Shown here piece by piece: positions 6,606 through 7,158 of a stretch of 7,158 nucleotides of DNA (the first letter of the stretch is position 1; each line of letters begins with the position of its first letter). A program made the translations under genes and the position numbers. The DNA is taken from the NCBI GenBank assembly GCA_900552925.1, contig USBH01000086.1, positions 1-7,158 on the forward strand. Reading direction: 5' to 3'. The DNA is from an uncultured Oscillospiraceae bacterium. GTDB lineage: Bacteria > Bacillota > Clostridia > Oscillospirales > Acutalibacteraceae. The notes under the pieces were generated by a model that ran no database searches, was not told where the DNA came from, and saw only the letters and a list, made by a program, of their open reading frames with translations.

Positions 6606-7108
6606 TCAAAAGCCCTTGTGGATCTGCACCTCGCCAGCGGAAAACGCGCGTTCCTCGCCGCTGTCCAGCCGGACCAGCAGATGCGCCTCGTCGGAAATCC
6701 CGGTCACGACGCCGTGGTACACCGCGTTCCCGAGCGAGAAATGGATCGCGCGCCCGGTCAGGAAGGAGCGGCGCCTGTACTCGTCGATGAATCCGCCCGT
6801 TTCCAAATCCCCGTACAGCTCGAAGAAGCGGTCGATCACGGCGGCGGCCAGCCTGCTGCGCATTTCGACCGGGCACGGCCCGCTGAACAGCGCGCCCGCC
6901 GTATTCCGGATCTCCTCCGGGAAGCCGCCCGCCGGCTCCGCGATGTTGATGCCGATGCCGAGCACGGCCCAGTGGAGGCCGCCGCTTTCAAAGTCGATCG
7001 CGGCCTCGGTCAGAATGCCGCAGACCTTCCTGCCGTTCAGGTAAACGTCGTTCACCCACTTGATCTGCGGATGCAGCGCCGTCACGTCCTCGATCGCCCG
7101 GCACACGG
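6606..7108 (-). CDS. birA: Biotin-[acetyl-CoA-carboxylase] ligase (BirA), 5' part cut by adapter
   Basis: The visible 167 or so residues are the C-terminal part of a biotin-protein ligase, which activates biotin as biotinyl-AMP and attaches it to the lysine of carrier proteins such as the acetyl-CoA carboxylase BCCP. The fragment opens in the catalytic domain with VCRAIEDV, then IKWVNDVYLNGRKVCGILTEA, whose Lys is the biotin/AMP contact of the KWPNDL-type motif (Val replaces Pro, as often in Bacillota), and LGIGINI. The end, from about FLTGRAIHFSLG onward, is the small SH3-like C-terminal domain. The frame stays open upstream past a GTG at 7106, and residues there fit the family, so the true start lies beyond the insert. 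Whether an N-terminal DNA-binding domain exists, making it also a biotin repressor, cannot be seen. The bioY gene follows 106 bp downstream. Confidence 0.95.
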
Positions 7109-7158
7109 CTGTCTCTTATACACATCTCCGAGCCCACGAGACTGCAGCTAATCTCGTA
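7109..7158 (+). other. Untrimmed Nextera i7-side sequencing adapter (artefact)
   Basis: This is library adapter, not genome. Positions 7109-7127 are the Tn5 mosaic end CTGTCTCTTATACACATCT, and 7128-7142 are CCGAGCCCACGAGAC. Positions 7143-7150 are the index TGCAGCTA, which I recall as Nextera XT v2 i7 index N728, and 7151-7158 are the first bases of the P7 oligo (ATCTCGTA). Plus-strand frames read into it give the false tail LLYTSPSPRDCS. Confidence 0.98.

Noticed and set aside
1..7158. CRISPR arrays, insertion sequences, tRNA or rRNA genes, phage or defence genes
   Set aside because: No repeat-spacer pattern, no transposase or terminal repeats, no tRNA-like fold and no defence motifs were found. 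The only transposon ends are the Tn5 mosaic ends of the library kit.

Overview
The window is one assembled or long-read insert of 7,053 bp (56..7108) with untrimmed Illumina Nextera library adapters at both ends (1..55 and 7109..7158). The indexes match ones I remember from the Nextera XT v2 set (i5 S510, i7 N728). The adapters are artefact, not biology, and they cut the two outermost genes. The insert is GC-rich by eye and every gene is on the minus strand. Gene content (RF1 with a PET tripeptide, a DUF951 protein, a long Sua5-type enzyme, a BioY transporter, a small anchored lytic transglycosylase and an M18 aminopeptidase) points to a high-GC Bacillota of the Clostridia, probably an uncultured gut lineage near Oscillospirales. 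That placement is inference from gene families and order.

Read in the direction of transcription, from high to low coordinates: (1) the 3' part of birA, biotin-protein ligase, 6606..7108; (2) bioY, biotin transporter S component, 5951..6499, followed by a perfect 12-bp-stem Rho-independent terminator; (3) an extended -10 promoter directly after that terminator, then a 65-codon DUF951 gene, 5645..5842; (4) after a 142-bp gap, a tightly overlapping four-gene run: prfA (RF1), a Sua5-CoaE fusion, an anchored lytic transglycosylase starting at TTG, and an M18 aminopeptidase, 803..5502, closed by a long GC-rich hairpin; (5) a possible promoter and the N-terminal half of a beta-lactamase-family serine hydrolase, 56..701, cut by the left adapter.

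The birA-bioY pair is a biotin uptake and use module. The prfA run mixes translation (stop-codon reading; tRNA t6A synthesis), CoA synthesis, cell-wall turnover and peptide breakdown. These are linked mainly by coupled translation rather than by one pathway. The most notable biological item is the in-frame fusion of threonylcarbamoyl-AMP synthase (about residues 1-335) to dephospho-CoA kinase (about 343-543), with no stop codon and no clear internal start between them. I found no CRISPR array, mobile element, RNA gene or new defence-type system. The rest is ordinary housekeeping content.
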